From positions 1-64,000 of the IMG/VR virus record IMGVR_UViG_3300012936_000001: a stretch of DNA of 64,000 nucleotides, one strand, 5' to 3'. How positions within the stretch are numbered: the stretch's first letter is position 1; every line of letters starts with the position of its first letter. The DNA comes from a virus. The notes under the pieces are model-generated. The model saw only the letters and a list, made by a program, of their open reading frames with translations. It searched no databases and was not told the origin of the DNA. The translations under genes and the position numbers were made by a program. Shown piece by piece: positions 36,093 through 46,287 of the stretch.

Positions 36093-37913
36093 ATGGCAAT
36101 AAAAACACAAATCAGATTAGCACAGCTTACCGGATCTATTGACGACGGTTCTGCAGCTAACGATCCAACGTCAACCAATAAGTCACTTGCTGCAGATAGT
36201 TTGCAAGGTGTTCTTGATGCGGTTGGTGCTGGACTTCAAAAAATTCACGGCGCGGCTTCTTTTAACTTGGCTTCTGCTGGTGAATTCTCACACTCAATCA
36301 CACCAAACGCTGCTAGCAGTGAAATTGCTCTTGGTTCTGCCTCTAAAGAATGGGCTGATCTATACCTTGGTGACGGCGCTGTTATCAACTTGGGTGATGA
36401 TCAAGATGTAACACTTACTCACGTTGCGGACACTGGAATTTTGTTAAACAGCACTAGAGCGATTGCGTTTTCAGACGGAAACTCTGCTATTTCTAATCCA
36501 GGCGCTGGTCTCAAACTTGAAGATCACGCTGTAATTGAGGTTGAGGCTGCAACATCAATCCAGCTGGACTCACCAATCGTCGACTTTGAAGACGACGGAG
36601 TTGCTTTACAATTTGGCGACGGTGACGATGTTGTATTGACACACATCCATGACGTTGGACTTCGTTTGACTGGTGGAGCATCTGGACAACACCCTAAGTT
36701 GCAGTTGAGAGATAGTGATATCGCTCTTGAAAGTACTGCTGACGGCGAAGTTGGATTGCAGGCAGATCTTAATGTAAACATTGGTACACGAGCTTCTGGG
36801 GTTGCGATTGCAATTGGTCACGGAACATCTGAAGTTACTGTTGGCGATAACCTTACTGTTGAAGGTGATTTGACTGTAAACGGTACTACCACAACTGTTA
36901 ATTCAGCAAACTTGACTATTGATGATGCTATCATTCTTTTGGGACAAGGAAACAATGCAAACCTCAAAGACTTGGGTATGATTCTTGAGCGCGGCGGAAA
37001 CAACGTTGCTCTTTTCCTCGATGAAACAGATGACGTTTTCAAACTCGGGTTTACTGCTGAAACAGCAAGTGATGACGAAATCACCGTTGCTGATGGAGCT
37101 TTGACAACACAAGTTGACAAACTTCAGATTACTGGATCTGCTCACTTTATCTCTTTTGAGAACAGAGGCGGTGGTGACACTTTCAATATCAAATCTTCCG
37201 GAGACTTCTTTTTTGATGCTGACGGCGGAAAAATAATGTATACAGATCTTAGTGCACAAACGACTAACGCCGTTGCCTATGTTCTTGATATGGGAACTGA
37301 TCAGCAGGCAAAATTCAAAGATGGCAATGAGTCAATTGACTTCTTCACCTTGGATTCTGCAAACTCAAGAATGGATATTGATAGCACTATTCGTATCGCA
37401 AACGGTGGTTCCTCTACCGGTGGAACAATCACATTCCTCGAAGATTCAGACAACGGAACAAACTTTTCTGTGTTGCGAGGACCAAGACAGCTAGCTGACG
37501 ACAATACGGTTTTTGAACTTCCTGCAGATAACGGTATAAGCGGATATGTTCTCCAGACCGATGGATCTGGTCTTACTTCCTGGGTTGCAAAAGGTTCTGC
37601 TGGAAACTCGGTCAAGACTTATGCAACAATTCAAGCCGCGGTTGCTGCAGACGCAAACCTCTCGTCAGACGGTGGTTACTCTGTAACAAACTTCAGTGCA
37701 ATCTCTACAGAGAACGCTGCAAAAGCTATTGACGTATACGTAAATGGCCAATTGTTGCAGTCAGGATCTGGTCCATATACGACAGATGTATCTGCTGGTA
37801 GTTTTACTTCCGGTGATTACCTTGCAAAGACTCTTACAATGAACGCGTTGGATATCAAGTTTGCTTTTGCTCTTGAAGCTGATGATGTTGTTTGTATTAT
37901 TGGTCGTGCATAA
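36093..37913 (+). CDS. tail fibre protein, probably highly expressed
   Basis: A 606-aa beta-rich fibre protein. It contains the motif DLTVNGTTTTVNSANLTIDD near residues 255-275, common in marine phage fibres, and repeated strands of the type ALQFGDGDDVVLTHIHDVG / VINLGDDQDVTLTHVADTG. Codon use differs from neighbours: more G/C at third positions and favoured Gly, Ala and Asp codons, as in abundant virion proteins. A long leader with an AAGGAG site precedes it, and a strong hairpin terminator follows. The C-terminal VNGQLLQSG ... DDVVCIIGRA resembles the end of the 34508 protein. Confidence 0.72.
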   Translation: MAIKTQIRLAQLTGSIDDGSAANDPTSTNKSLAADSLQGVLDAVGAGLQKIHGAASFNLASAGEFSHSITPNAASSEIALGSASKEWADLYLGDGAVINLGDDQDVTLTHVADTGILLNSTRAIAFSDGNSAISNPGAGLKLEDHAVIEVEAATSIQLDSPIVDFEDDGVALQFGDGDDVVLTHIHDVGLRLTGGASGQHPKLQLRDSDIALESTADGEVGLQADLNVNIGTRASGVAIAIGHGTSEVTVGDNLTVEGDLTVNGTTTTVNSANLTIDDAIILLGQGNNANLKDLGMILERGGNNVALFLDETDDVFKLGFTAETASDDEITVADGALTTQVDKLQITGSAHFISFENRGGGDTFNIKSSGDFFFDADGGKIMYTDLSAQTTNAVAYVLDMGTDQQAKFKDGNESIDFFTLDSANSRMDIDSTIRIANGGSSTGGTITFLEDSDNGTNFSVLRGPRQLADDNTVFELPADNGISGYVLQTDGSGLTSWVAKGSAGNSVKTYATIQAAVAADANLSSDGGYSVTNFSAISTENAAKAIDVYVNGQLLQSGSGPYTTDVSAGSFTSGDYLAKTLTMNALDIKFAFALEADDVVCIIGRA

Positions 37914-37936
37914 TATAAAATAGGTACTAAATACCG

Positions 37937-37964
37937 GGTCGGCATTTACATGCCGACCTTTTTT
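37937..37964 (+). terminator. rho-independent terminator after the fibre gene
   Basis: A 9-bp perfect stem (GGTCGGCAT / ATGCCGACC) with a TTAC loop followed by six T. It lies 24 bases after the stop of the 606-aa fibre gene and is the only clear intrinsic terminator seen in the window, so it probably separates the fibre unit from the next structural unit. Confidence 0.88.
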
Positions 37965-38001
37965 GTTTTAATTAGAGTGAACACAACAAAAGGAGATAAA
38001 C

Positions 38002-38373
38002 ATGCCTGACGTTACCAAGTCTGTTTTACAAAAAGAGATACGCCAATGCGATCAAGATTTGTCTGAGCACAACGATGCTTCGAAACTTATCACAAAGATA
38101 AAATCTGAAGTTACAAAACTAATAAAATCATCGATTCAATCTGCCAATAGTACTAGTTCGATAGACGAAAGATTAAAATGCCTAATCGATGGTCTTCAAG
38201 CTATTATGAATTTTGTTGAAGAATCTGAAAGGCTTCATCTTTTGAAATATGATCAAATCACAGCCAATGCTCAGTTACTAAGAGAGATTCTACAAAAAGT
38301 CGATAAAAAAATCGAAGAGGAAAAAAAAGACAATAAGTCTAATAAACCAGAACAAGGGCCAAAGGATATTTAA
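38002..38373 (+). CDS. small coiled-coil protein
   Basis: A 123-aa helical protein with heptad-like segments (LITKIKSEVTKLIKSSI, NAQLLREILQKVDKKIEEEK) and a charged Lys/Glu tail. It is the first gene after the fibre terminator, preceded by AAGGAGATAAAC, so it starts a new transcription unit or survives by read-through. No family recognised. It may be an assembly chaperone for the following structural genes. Confidence 0.6.
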   Translation: MPDVTKSVLQKEIRQCDQDLSEHNDASKLITKIKSEVTKLIKSSIQSANSTSSIDERLKCLIDGLQAIMNFVEESERLHLLKYDQITANAQLLREILQKVDKKIEEEKKDNKSNKPEQGPKDI

Positions 38374-38462
38374 AACCAGACAAAAAGTTGGAGAAAGACC
38401 GATATCCTTGAAGGAACAGAGGAGATTGAAAAAGAAACTTCTCGAGACAAAAGGGTCAACAA

Positions 38463-38470
38463 CATAATTA
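38463..38470 (+). promoter_or_regulatory. candidate late promoter octamer CATAATTA before 38487
   Basis: CATAATTA ends 16 bases before the ATG in a 113-base gap. The same exact octamer recurs at 46257, 59184 and 63611. The rest of this gap holds only a weak 5-bp hairpin (TCCTT/AAGGA near 38404) and no supported gene. Confidence 0.45.
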
Positions 38471-38486
38471 GTATCTGGAGAATGTT

Positions 38487-39440
38487 ATGGCAGGTATACT
38501 AGACCCTAAACAAAGAATATTTGATATAATTTTGACTACTCATGGAAGGGCAAAAATAAAAGACGGAAATTTTGATATAAAATATATCAGTTTTTCCGAT
38601 TCTTGTGTTGACTATAAACCGGACAGAAGTCTAGATGAGCCGGACCAGGATATAAAAAATAACTTGGTCCAACCGGATGGATTACAACTAGAGGCTTTTT
38701 CATCTTCAAGAGATATACTCTTTCCGGAAATTGATAGAAATGGCGGTAATACATCTCTGGACGCAAGAATAGATAATTCTTTTACGATAAGAAAAAATAA
38801 AATATATAAAAAATTAGGTCAATCTAAAACAATTGATCGTTTTCTCTTAGTCACAGGATCTGTCGATCTTTTTTCTTCGTCTGTTTCTTTAACAGAAAAA
38901 GCGCTGAACAATTATAAAGATCTTCAGTTAGTAAGATCGAAAGAGAATAACAGCAATCTTTCGCTATCTATGAACGAGGTTATTTTCGATCAAAAATTTT
39001 CTAATGTTGCAGATTTTAAGCTTGAGTCTTTAGATCCCATTACATTGGATACTAGATTTTCCAATTCTTTAAGATTAGATTATCTTCCTCCGGTAGTAAA
39101 CGACCAAGGAACAATGAAAAATATAGGGATTTTTCCAAAGTATACGGAAGAAATAACTGATCAATATTCAAACTACATTGATGAACAGTCAAAAATCTGG
39201 CAAAATCAAACCGTTAAATTTTACAAATCAAAGCTTACAACGCTAGATATATTTGGTCAAGTTTTTGAAGTAGCAGGTTCAGAAGTAAAAAAACTAGTTA
39301 TTGCAGAGATCGGGCCTCTATATGAAAGAAATATCCCCGTAGGAAAGCTATTCTATTTGGGCCATATTTTTCGAGACAAATATGATATTCCTAAGTTTGT
39401 CAGATTATTCACTTTAGTTACGAGGACGAAGAATGTCTAG
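38487..39440 (+). CDS. structural protein with LTxxGRxxI N-terminal domain
   Basis: A 317-aa protein. The N-terminus (FDIILTTHGRAKIKDGNFDIKYISFSDS) shares its layout with the 215-aa protein at 46288 (IDAVLTNEGRNAIAEGGLDI ... FALSDDEVDY), so the two contain a common domain. The rest is mixed and unassigned. A TGGAG ribosome site and an upstream CATAATTA octamer (38463) mark a likely late gene start. The stop overlaps the next gene by 8 bases. Likely a baseplate or tail part. Confidence 0.6.
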   Translation: MAGILDPKQRIFDIILTTHGRAKIKDGNFDIKYISFSDSCVDYKPDRSLDEPDQDIKNNLVQPDGLQLEAFSSSRDILFPEIDRNGGNTSLDARIDNSFTIRKNKIYKKLGQSKTIDRFLLVTGSVDLFSSSVSLTEKALNNYKDLQLVRSKENNSNLSLSMNEVIFDQKFSNVADFKLESLDPITLDTRFSNSLRLDYLPPVVNDQGTMKNIGIFPKYTEEITDQYSNYIDEQSKIWQNQTVKFYKSKLTTLDIFGQVFEVAGSEVKKLVIAEIGPLYERNIPVGKLFYLGHIFRDKYDIPKFVRLFTLVTRTKNV

Positions 39441-41781
39441 TGTTCTTAAAATAAAAAAAGGAGAACAATCATTTTTGTTTTTATCTAGAGGCGGATTGAT
39501 AGTACTCGATATTCAGGTAGATTACAGTCAGATTATGCCGGGTGTTCAGCCCACGGTACAAATACAGACTGTATTTATTTCAGAAAAATTTGGAAACTTA
39601 GCAAACTCAACTCTTGCAGTTGGAACTCCGACACCACAGGAAAATAAATTAGTAGCCTTCTCCGTTCCTGGTCAAAAAAAGATCTTAGAAGAAGGAATTT
39701 TAACTGCTGACTTTTCGAACTATATAAAAATAGAGGAACTTTCTAAGCTAGAAAGGTACTATCTAGGAATGCTAAAATTACAAGAAGGAGTATGTAGAGA
39801 TGACCCGAATTTGTTTTCGATAGATGATTTGTCATTTATGCCAAAGAAGTTTATGTTAGCCGCCGATTATAACGGTGGATTAAATAGTTTAGATCAACCG
39901 ACATTTTATTCTCTTTTTGAATGCAGTAAGAACAATGACTGGTTTTCTCAAGTTCCCGGTGCTTTTTTATCTCAAGAAAGAGCAAAAATTATTTCTGTAA
40001 AATTAGAAGAAAAAAATTATTCTATACTAGCAGACTGGGACGAAAACTTAGTAGACGAGTGTGACATAGTCCAAAGAGAAGTCTTAATAAAAACTAGAAT
40101 CGGTCCTGAGCAAATTTTTGTTCCAACAATCAAAACCGGCACGATAACAAGCCCGTCTGATCAACTGATAGAATCGGCAGACGTCTCAAAATATTTTATG
40201 ATTCAGCCTAAAATCGATGGATTTGCAGTAAATAATTTTTTTAAGATAGGAAACCAGGGCACATTTGTCGGCTCTCCGTTCTTAAATCAGCTTGGAATAG
40301 ATGTTTTTATCGACTGCTTTAATTTAGATGGTGTAAATGAATTTGTGGTGTATTATAGATTACTAAACTCATCACAAGACAAAGAATATTCGATAAACAT
40401 TTACGACTCGAATACTTTGATTTATCATGGCGAAATTTCTTCAAGCGGGGATAAAATAATAATATCGGAATACTTGAAAAAACCAAATTTTTTATACGTT
40501 GAAGTTCTTGAAAATAAAAATAAAAAAATATTTCAAAAAGAACTAGTGTCCTATCGATATACTGGAAAAGGATATGGGGGAATATCATTGCGAGACCAAC
40601 GAGAGGCATTCGGCGAATTTGAGTTTGATATAGAACTGAATGTTCGCAGTGAAGATATCTGGACTCCGATAGAAAAATCCCTAGATGATATTGATCTTTC
40701 GAATCCTGCCACCGATGAACAAATAAAAAACGCACAACTTACCTATCAGGTCGTAATAACAAAAATATTTGACGGCAAGTTCTTTGATGAAGAAATTATA
40801 TTCGTAAATAGAAACTCAAACGGCTTTTTTATTGAAGGAGCAGATGGATCGGACTTTGAAATTATAAAAGAAAGCTCCAATAAAAGACTAGTTAAATATA
40901 AAACAAAACTTCCGGCCGGTGGTTCTGTTGTGTTGTTAGCAAACGTCAGAGTCTATCCTGTATCTATGTACCTATATGAGAAAAAAGATTTTTTTCTAGA
41001 ATACATCGACTTGATCGAAAGAGGGAATACGGTTATTCCTAAAAGAAAAAAATTATACTTTAGAGATCATCCTTCTAATGCAATCAAAGTGTCTCCACAT
41101 TTTAACACCGACACTAGAGAAAACGTTAGATTTTTACAAAAAACTGGCACATCTAAAAAAGGAATAGTCTTGTATGAAAATCACGAATCCAGTTACGCAG
41201 CTATTCCGGCTTCTTCGGACCAAAGATTTGAAGAATTAGTGAATATTTCAATTGTACAAAAAAATCTGTATTATGAGTCAAACATAGCTGGGTCGATACA
41301 TCCGCAAGTATTGCCTTATCAAATAATCGACATAGAAGTAGATGACGAATTAAAACCACAAATTACAAAAATAGAATTATATTCTTGTGTCCATGAGAAT
41401 AATGTTGCTCGCAAACTAAGATTAATTGGTAGTTTTATTCCAACAGCTACGATAAGAGCGGTTGATTTTTCTTCAGCTGCGATTATGTATTCGGTACAAA
41501 TTAATCATTCTGAATTGCCTTTCGAGCAAGATAACCCACCCGAAGCCCTTGAGGCTGTAATCGGTGATTCATTTCTCTCAAAAAGAAGAGTATTCAGTCA
41601 GTTCAACCCAACCGATAGACACACCATATCTTATAAGGTAGTCATACAAAGGGACTCAATCGCCACACCAATCGAGGTCGATTCTAGCAAAATTGAACTG
41701 CCATCGATAAGGCTTCCCGAGCCTATTATCTATAACCGTATAGAAAAGATGGGACCATCCTTCGAATTACAGTCGGAATAA
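39433..41781 (+). CDS. large structural protein, unknown
   Basis: A 782-aa, beta-rich acidic protein with no recognised family. It starts at ATG 39433 inside the preceding gene's end. Visible features include many alternating hydrophobic strands (DIELNVRSEDIW, TYQVVITKIFDGKF) and no Cys cluster, coiled coil or membrane span. Operon position among virion proteins is the only guide to function; it probably belongs to the baseplate or a tail appendage. Confidence 0.6.
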   Translation: MSSVLKIKKGEQSFLFLSRGGLIVLDIQVDYSQIMPGVQPTVQIQTVFISEKFGNLANSTLAVGTPTPQENKLVAFSVPGQKKILEEGILTADFSNYIKIEELSKLERYYLGMLKLQEGVCRDDPNLFSIDDLSFMPKKFMLAADYNGGLNSLDQPTFYSLFECSKNNDWFSQVPGAFLSQERAKIISVKLEEKNYSILADWDENLVDECDIVQREVLIKTRIGPEQIFVPTIKTGTITSPSDQLIESADVSKYFMIQPKIDGFAVNNFFKIGNQGTFVGSPFLNQLGIDVFIDCFNLDGVNEFVVYYRLLNSSQDKEYSINIYDSNTLIYHGEISSSGDKIIISEYLKKPNFLYVEVLENKNKKIFQKELVSYRYTGKGYGGISLRDQREAFGEFEFDIELNVRSEDIWTPIEKSLDDIDLSNPATDEQIKNAQLTYQVVITKIFDGKFFDEEIIFVNRNSNGFFIEGADGSDFEIIKESSNKRLVKYKTKLPAGGSVVLLANVRVYPVSMYLYEKKDFFLEYIDLIERGNTVIPKRKKLYFRDHPSNAIKVSPHFNTDTRENVRFLQKTGTSKKGIVLYENHESSYAAIPASSDQRFEELVNISIVQKNLYYESNIAGSIHPQVLPYQIIDIEVDDELKPQITKIELYSCVHENNVARKLRLIGSFIPTATIRAVDFSSAAIMYSVQINHSELPFEQDNPPEALEAVIGDSFLSKRRVFSQFNPTDRHTISYKVVIQRDSIATPIEVDSSKIELPSIRLPEPIIYNRIEKMGPSFELQSE

Positions 41782-41793
41782 AAGGAAAATTAA

Positions 41794-44517
41794 ATGCCAA
41801 CAAATATCGAAACAGTAGAAATATCAGGTGATTACGAGTCCATAAGTTCGTTTTCAGCTTTTAAGAAATTGCTAAGAAATATTTTTACGACTCCTGCGCC
41901 AATGTTTGCATTTCTCGATGCTAACAACATATCAAAAGGCAACTTTGATTCTGGTTACATTTCTGGAAACAGAGTATATGTTTCTATAGTGGCGGGTGCT
42001 AGTTATCTTTTTGAAATAAATAATGACTCATACACTGATATAACAAATGTTCCTTTCGTTCCACAAGAGCCGCCAGCCATCGAAGTTCCGTCTACGGGTA
42101 GATTGATAACAAAGATTTCGCCTGTATCTACAAATGTATCGCTGACCTCTGCAACCAACTACATCGTCACTGATCCTATAGAGTCACCTATCATAGAGGA
42201 CGAAACGCTTTCTTCACTAGGGATATATTCCGATCGGCCGGCCCTTTTGTCTGTAATACAGCATGCATATTCAGAGGATTTGTTCGACCTGGTAAAAGAG
42301 TACAGATTGTCAAAGATACAAGAATGCAAAAGCAAAATAGATGGACTAGATTCAAAAATTAGAATCAAGCTACAGGAAGAATACTCGGAAGAAATACAAA
42401 AAGTAAATGATCTTATTGCTTATTCAAATGACTACCTAGATATTAAAGATAGGTTGCGACAAAAAAAGAAAAAATTATTCCGAAGAAAAAAACAATTAAG
42501 GGATCTTGACGAGATAATAGAAAAGTTATCGCAAAAAAACGAGTTAATAAAACTAGAAGACGGCGCTATATTAACAACTCTGAATCCACAGGTTGAGCCA
42601 TCAGCTATAGAGGCTTGGATTCTCCAACAAGGAAATGCAAATCCTCCAGGTATTGAAGTGCCGATAGTGGCCTTGTCGCAGCTCGATGCCCTATTGGAAA
42701 TCCCCGCGGTCAATGAAAATGACGACACAAATACCGTCGGAGATAAAATAAGCAGAATAGACACGATTTTATCATATTTTGACCTTACTAAGATATATAA
42801 TTATTATTATACCGATCCCGCAAAGATACTATCCGAGTACGCTGTCAAATACGAAGCGTTAGAAGTTATAACCGATATTGGACTTACGACGTGGACAGCT
42901 GGGGTTCTTCAAGGCGTCAAAGGTTTTCTCACGTTTCTTGAATATGTTGATAACCAAGGATTGTTTGTGCAAGCCGGCTTTCCAAATTTTGGATCTCTGC
43001 AACTTGACGTCGACGAAATATTTGAAAACAATAATGGAGACGGCCCCGGACATGTCGCAAAAATAGCTGTCTTAGAAAAATTAGAAGGCCTAGTCAAGGA
43101 AAGAAGACAAAACCTAGTAAAAATACTAGAAATTCTAGAACTTGAACTTGAATTACCAAGTACAGACAGAAAAAACCTTGAAGAAAATATACAGTCGTTA
43201 GAAGAAGAAATACAATTTTTAGAAAAGGTAGTTATTGACTTAGACATAACAGGATACACAGGAGTAGAAGAGATCTTTGAACTTTCAGGTTTCGATCTAC
43301 CTAGATTTACTTCGTTCCTGTCCGAACAAGAATTGATTACAATCCAAAGGCAAAAGCAGATGTATCTACCAAATTCTGCCATTGGGTTTCTTCCAAAAAA
43401 AGAACTGCAAGTATATAATGAGGCACAGTGGTATCTCCTAAGGAGATTCGCTGAATTTCTTTCAAATCTAGATAATCCTAGATTGATAACTTTTGGCATA
43501 CCATCAAACGCAGAGGAAGAATTTGGTGACTTAATAGCCGCAGAGATAAGAATAGAGCCAGAAGATCCTGCTCCTGCTGGCACTACTGTAAAATTTGAAG
43601 GGCCTATGTTCCTGTATAGCAAAGATGCCTTCCTAGTTATGAAAGACGATTTTACTACTCAGAAGGTTGATGATTTATTTAACGTGACCAATCTTACCTT
43701 TACTAAGTTTAGAAAGCGACTTTATGATAAGCTTGGAGACTTCTTTTCTAGACATTTCATGAGAAAAACCGGCCCAAAGACGAGGCCTGCTGCCTCTTCT
43801 TTCGTTCCAGGAAGCGTTTTAACTGCTTTCCGCAATAACATTATAGACTTTTATGATGGAAATGGAGAAGAGCCTCCTTTATCAACAGACAACACCGGTT
43901 ACATAACGACGTATAAGAAGCTTCCTAATCATGCCAACTTAACCGGTCACCAACCATTCAGTCAAAAAGCAATATTTGTTAATCACGGAATAGACTTTTT
44001 AACTAAGGAGTTGCAGCGAGTATACGCTGGCATAAACCTAGATGAAGATTCGTTCCCGCTCGATGACGAGTCTCAAAATTTTATTATATCATCAACAGCC
44101 ATAGAGTCGATAGAATCATTGGCTCCGGATGGTTTTGACGGGAATATACCTCTGCCTGAAACATACAGCGAACCTGTTCTTTCGTCTCAATTAGTTTCGC
44201 CCGAATATTCATTAAGAAAGATATGCTCTGATAAAATTTTCTCAAGGACTTTTTCTACTTTTGTAGATGAACAAATGTTTCCCGTAACAACAAGAACCCC
44301 ATCACTATACCAACATCAGGCTTCTGGCCTTTTTGGCACCGCGCCAAAATGGCAGCGTGTTCTAGACGTTAGTAAAATTAAATACAAATCAGGCGCTGAG
44401 TCCGGACAAAACAAGTTCGTGTTTTTTAAGGTGAAAAATAGTTCTAATAATAAAAGAACCGGAAACCTAAAAGTGATTATTTATCATAACGGATCAAACG
44501 GTGTCGGGGTACCATAA
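41794..44517 (+). CDS. large structural protein with central coiled coils
   Basis: A 907-aa protein. Two long charged helices suggest coiled coils: residues ~165-260 (with RLRQKKKKLFRRKKQLRDLDEII) and ~425-485 (NIQSLEEEIQFLEKVVIDLD). N- and C-terminal parts are mixed alpha/beta. It begins after an AAAGGAAAAT site and ends in a TAATG overlap with the next gene, so the two products are probably stoichiometric partners. The coiled coils could drive trimerisation of an appendage. It is too short and too interrupted to be called a tape measure. Confidence 0.6.
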   Translation: MPTNIETVEISGDYESISSFSAFKKLLRNIFTTPAPMFAFLDANNISKGNFDSGYISGNRVYVSIVAGASYLFEINNDSYTDITNVPFVPQEPPAIEVPSTGRLITKISPVSTNVSLTSATNYIVTDPIESPIIEDETLSSLGIYSDRPALLSVIQHAYSEDLFDLVKEYRLSKIQECKSKIDGLDSKIRIKLQEEYSEEIQKVNDLIAYSNDYLDIKDRLRQKKKKLFRRKKQLRDLDEIIEKLSQKNELIKLEDGAILTTLNPQVEPSAIEAWILQQGNANPPGIEVPIVALSQLDALLEIPAVNENDDTNTVGDKISRIDTILSYFDLTKIYNYYYTDPAKILSEYAVKYEALEVITDIGLTTWTAGVLQGVKGFLTFLEYVDNQGLFVQAGFPNFGSLQLDVDEIFENNNGDGPGHVAKIAVLEKLEGLVKERRQNLVKILEILELELELPSTDRKNLEENIQSLEEEIQFLEKVVIDLDITGYTGVEEIFELSGFDLPRFTSFLSEQELITIQRQKQMYLPNSAIGFLPKKELQVYNEAQWYLLRRFAEFLSNLDNPRLITFGIPSNAEEEFGDLIAAEIRIEPEDPAPAGTTVKFEGPMFLYSKDAFLVMKDDFTTQKVDDLFNVTNLTFTKFRKRLYDKLGDFFSRHFMRKTGPKTRPAASSFVPGSVLTAFRNNIIDFYDGNGEEPPLSTDNTGYITTYKKLPNHANLTGHQPFSQKAIFVNHGIDFLTKELQRVYAGINLDEDSFPLDDESQNFIISSTAIESIESLAPDGFDGNIPLPETYSEPVLSSQLVSPEYSLRKICSDKIFSRTFSTFVDEQMFPVTTRTPSLYQHQASGLFGTAPKWQRVLDVSKIKYKSGAESGQNKFVFFKVKNSSNNKRTGNLKVIIYHNGSNGVGVP

Positions 44518-46232
44518 TGCTAATTCCTTCTAATAATTCAGTACACATAAATCCAGAAGGCCCAATTGAAATTATTGGCCAATTTGAATATAATTATTTT
44601 ACGGAAGATGAAAGATCGGACGAACTAAATACGTTTTTTGAAAATCAGTCTGAAAGATATAAAACTTTGATAGGGGAACCTAGAAGAGTTTTACTGAATG
44701 TTACAATGCCCTCTTTTATCAGGCAGCCAACCATATTTACAGTTCCTCCAAATGTTCTAGAAATAATTAACGAATGTTCTGAGAATTTTTTTGAATATTC
44801 AGATGGACAAAATATAGAAAACGCAGATGCTGTATTTTCCGACGCAATCAACTCCGGATTTTTTACATTAAACCTTTTCCCTCAAGATCTCGAACAGAAT
44901 ATCGTTACACAGTTTTCTGAACCTGGAGAACTAACAAAAAACAGGTTAGAGAGATTTTTAGTCGGCAATTACGGAGAAAACTCTGGAGAATCATTGGAGG
45001 CTTCGATAAGAAATTCTGAAAGTTTTGTCCCTGTCATTAATCAATCTTCTGGCACAAAGATAAAATCTTCTTTTGCCCCAATGCAAGATAAATCTCCAAT
45101 TAGTCAATTGTCTATGGATTTTGGAAGCTCTATTGTAAAAGCCTCTCTGAATCCGTTAAATCCATACCTAGATGAGTTGTTGTCAGTCACGCAAGAAACA
45201 GAAAAGTTACAGCAAAACAGCAGAGGGAGCAATCTTACTTCTGTTTTTGAACCGCAAACGCTCGATGATTTTGGGTCTGTTGCAATTCCAAAGGCAAAGG
45301 AATATAACGAAGTTGGAACAACTCAGCAATATCGGCACGAAGGTCTTTGGTTTATCGGATACTTTGTTATAAAACAAGACGTCACGGTTGTTCCGACAAG
45401 AATAGTAAATTATTCTTTTTATTCCTCACTGTCTCTTTCTATTGACATTGACGATCCGTATGTAGCGTATGGCAGAAATTACCGCTACTCTGTTCATGCA
45501 GTGTACGCTAGGGTGACATATTCCGCACTCGGTTATTCTGCATCAACGGTTATATCACAAGACTGTGAGAGGATAGAAATAAAGACAAAAGAATTTATTC
45601 CTCCACTTCCTCCAGAAAATCTTAGAGTTAGAAAAGATGGCCGATCAACCAGGTTATCGTGGCAGAGAAATATAAGAGAAAGACAAGTAGGTGAGAGATT
45701 TGTAAAATCAGATGATACGGCAGCCACCATGGTCTATTTAAGAAACTCGGTCAGTGAGCCATACGAACTAGTTTGTTACGTAATCAATACAAAAATAAAA
45801 AACTATACGATGCCGGCCGAGATCATACCTGAAAACATAATAAAATATTCTGCAGACCCCGATATAGAAATAGGGCTTTCAGAGAATAGAAATTATTACG
45901 TAGCGTTGGCAGAAGTAGACGTGCATGGTAATATTTCAAACCTATCAGAACAAATATTAGTTTACAGAGACAAATTGAGAAATACTTTTATATATGAACT
46001 GACTTCTAAAGCAGGCGCACCTAGGGCTTATCCAAACATGTATTTTGAAGATGTTTTGTTAAAAGATATAATCGATACTGACGACATAAAAGAAATGACG
46101 ATTTTTTATTCGCCAGATCTTCCTCAATATGAAAATGTAAATGACGAAGTTCCTTCTTATAGAATGCAGCTGATAGATATTAATTCACAATTGTCTAAGA
46201 CTATCGATATCAAGGTAAAATTCAAAACCTAA
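44517..46232 (+). CDS. structural protein with fibronectin type III-like domain
   Basis: A 571-aa protein. Residues ~360-485 resemble a fibronectin type III fold, opening with PPLPPENLRVRKDGRSTRLSWQ and containing ENRNYYVALAEVDVHGNIS, the usual Y-x-V-A-x-D strand. FN3-like domains on tail proteins are commonly linked with carbohydrate contact. The upstream half is unassigned. The gene is coupled to its predecessor by TAATG. Confidence 0.62.
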   Translation: MLIPSNNSVHINPEGPIEIIGQFEYNYFTEDERSDELNTFFENQSERYKTLIGEPRRVLLNVTMPSFIRQPTIFTVPPNVLEIINECSENFFEYSDGQNIENADAVFSDAINSGFFTLNLFPQDLEQNIVTQFSEPGELTKNRLERFLVGNYGENSGESLEASIRNSESFVPVINQSSGTKIKSSFAPMQDKSPISQLSMDFGSSIVKASLNPLNPYLDELLSVTQETEKLQQNSRGSNLTSVFEPQTLDDFGSVAIPKAKEYNEVGTTQQYRHEGLWFIGYFVIKQDVTVVPTRIVNYSFYSSLSLSIDIDDPYVAYGRNYRYSVHAVYARVTYSALGYSASTVISQDCERIEIKTKEFIPPLPPENLRVRKDGRSTRLSWQRNIRERQVGERFVKSDDTAATMVYLRNSVSEPYELVCYVINTKIKNYTMPAEIIPENIIKYSADPDIEIGLSENRNYYVALAEVDVHGNISNLSEQILVYRDKLRNTFIYELTSKAGAPRAYPNMYFEDVLLKDIIDTDDIKEMTIFYSPDLPQYENVNDEVPSYRMQLIDINSQLSKTIDIKVKFKT

Positions 46233-46256
46233 ATACTATTGATAATTTTTGTTAGG

Positions 46257-46264
46257 CATAATTA
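46257..46264 (+). promoter_or_regulatory. candidate late promoter octamer CATAATTA before 46288
   Basis: CATAATTA ends 23 bases before the ATG in a 55-base gap. A weaker sigma70-like pair (TTGATA 46239, TATGAT 46263, 18-base spacer) overlaps it, so host-type recognition is an alternative. Confidence 0.45.
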
Positions 46265-46287
46265 TGATCATGATTAGGAGATAACAG

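Noticed and set aside
38395-38420. Hairpin TCCTT-GA-AAGGA type element as terminator after the 123-aa gene
   Set aside because: The stem is only about 5 bp and no T-tract follows.
42909-43622. Long open frame (237 codons) on the minus strand
   Set aside because: It mirrors the coding strand of the 907-aa structural gene, has no ribosome site and reads as Ser-rich low-complexity sequence typical of a shadow frame.
41794-44517. Tape measure protein
   Set aside because: The coiled coils are two separate blocks in a 907-aa mixed-fold protein, there are no membrane spans, and the gene is not next to tail tube or sheath genes.
46239-46268. Sigma70-like promoter TTGATA-18-TATGAT before the 215-aa gene
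   Set aside because: The overlapping CATAATTA octamer, shared exactly with three other gaps, explains the site better; kept only as an alternative.
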